Part shown: positions 5,661 through 5,851 of the stretch, piece by piece
How positions within the stretch are numbered: position 1 is the stretch's first letter
Layout of the letters: each line of letters begins with the position of its first letter
Source of the DNA: an uncultured Verrucomicrobiota bacterium
GTDB taxonomy: Bacteria > Verrucomicrobiota > Kiritimatiellia > RFP12 > UBA1067
DNA: 5,851 bases
Reading direction: 5' to 3'
Assembly (NCBI GenBank): GCA_945947925.1
Contig: CAMEZU010000124.1
Coordinates: 1-5,851 of the forward strand
Notes under the pieces: model-generated
Databases searched by the model: none
Told to the model about the DNA's origin: nothing
The model's input: only the letters and a program-made list of their open reading frames with translations
Position numbers and translations under genes: made by a program

Positions 5661-5851
5661 ATGTTGCATGTTAACGAGAACTACGCCAAGATCGCACCGA
5701 CTTATCTCTTCGCCGAGATCGCGCACCGCGTCGCCGCCCATCAGGCCGCGCATCCGGAAGCGAATATCATCCGCCTCGGCATCGGCGACGTCACCGAGCC
5801 GCCCGCCCCGTCTGTCATCGCGGCGATGCACAGGGCCGTCGACGACGAGGC
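5661..5851 (+). CDS. dapL: LL-diaminopimelate aminotransferase, N-terminal part (cut by window end)
   Basis: Only the first 63 codons are present and the frame is open at the window edge. The N terminus MLHVNENYAKIAPTYLF, then the AEIAHRV segment (18-24) and the IIRLGIGDVTEP motif (36-47), closely match the start of LL-diaminopimelate aminotransferases. These are fold-type I PLP enzymes that make LL-DAP directly from tetrahydrodipicolinate and glutamate. That bypasses the succinylase or acetylase branches of lysine and meso-DAP synthesis. The PLP-binding lysine lies beyond the window, so catalysis cannot be confirmed. A related class I aminotransferase is the main alternative, but GIGDVTEP and the NENY start favour DapL. 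The gene follows the ligase-like gene by 1 nt and is therefore most likely in the same operon. Confidence 0.9.
   Translation, partial: MLHVNENYAKIAPTYLFAEIAHRVAAHQAAHPEANIIRLGIGDVTEPPAPSVIAAMHRAVDDE

Noticed and set aside
5583..5831. Minus-strand 82-codon open frame over the dapL start
   Set aside because: The plus strand here encodes the well-conserved N terminus of DapL with a strong SD sequence. The minus frame has no recognisable features.

Overview
The window is 5,851 bp of GC-rich bacterial chromosome. One tRNA gene lies on the minus strand at the left edge. The rest is a tightly packed plus-strand operon of five genes, the last cut by the window end. The set fits a Gram-negative-type bacterium: MEP-pathway isoprenoid genes around an RseP-like site-2 protease, an O-antigen ligase-like protein, and the LL-diaminopimelate aminotransferase (DapL) route to lysine and meso-DAP. 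DapL is known from PVC-superphylum bacteria (Chlamydiae, Verrucomicrobia, Lentisphaerae and relatives), Bacteroidetes, some other bacteria and plants. A PVC-type organism is my best guess, but nothing here is diagnostic.

Layout. Positions 6-82 (minus) encode tRNA-Arg with anticodon CCT. Positions 83-190 are a divergent regulatory region holding a perfect 16-bp inverted repeat, and each arm carries an extended -10 element (TGATATAAT). One arm points at the tRNA. The other points at dxr and ends only 7 bp before its ATG, so the dxr message is probably leaderless. Then follow dxr (191-1279), rseP (1281-2987), ispG (2977-4068), an O-antigen ligase/polymerase-family membrane protein (4049-5659) and the first 63 codons of dapL (5661 to the end). 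Junctions are a 1-nt gap, an 11-nt overlap, a 20-nt overlap and a 1-nt gap. Every gene after the first has its own Shine-Dalgarno sequence. I see no terminator or other internal break.

Functionally this reads as an envelope-building operon. Dxr and IspG make isoprenoid precursors, including those for the undecaprenyl-phosphate carrier. The ligase-like protein would use carrier-linked glycans. DapL would supply meso-DAP for peptidoglycan and lysine. RseP is an inner-membrane protease linked to envelope stress and signal-peptide clearance. These links are inferred from family knowledge and operon structure.

No mobile element, CRISPR array or clearly new system is visible. The items most worth a second look are the mirrored extended -10 promoters with the predicted leaderless dxr mRNA, an RseP homologue with three apparent PDZ modules where E. 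coli has two, and an in-frame octanucleotide repeat that appears to lengthen the linker between the iron-sulfur cysteines of IspG.
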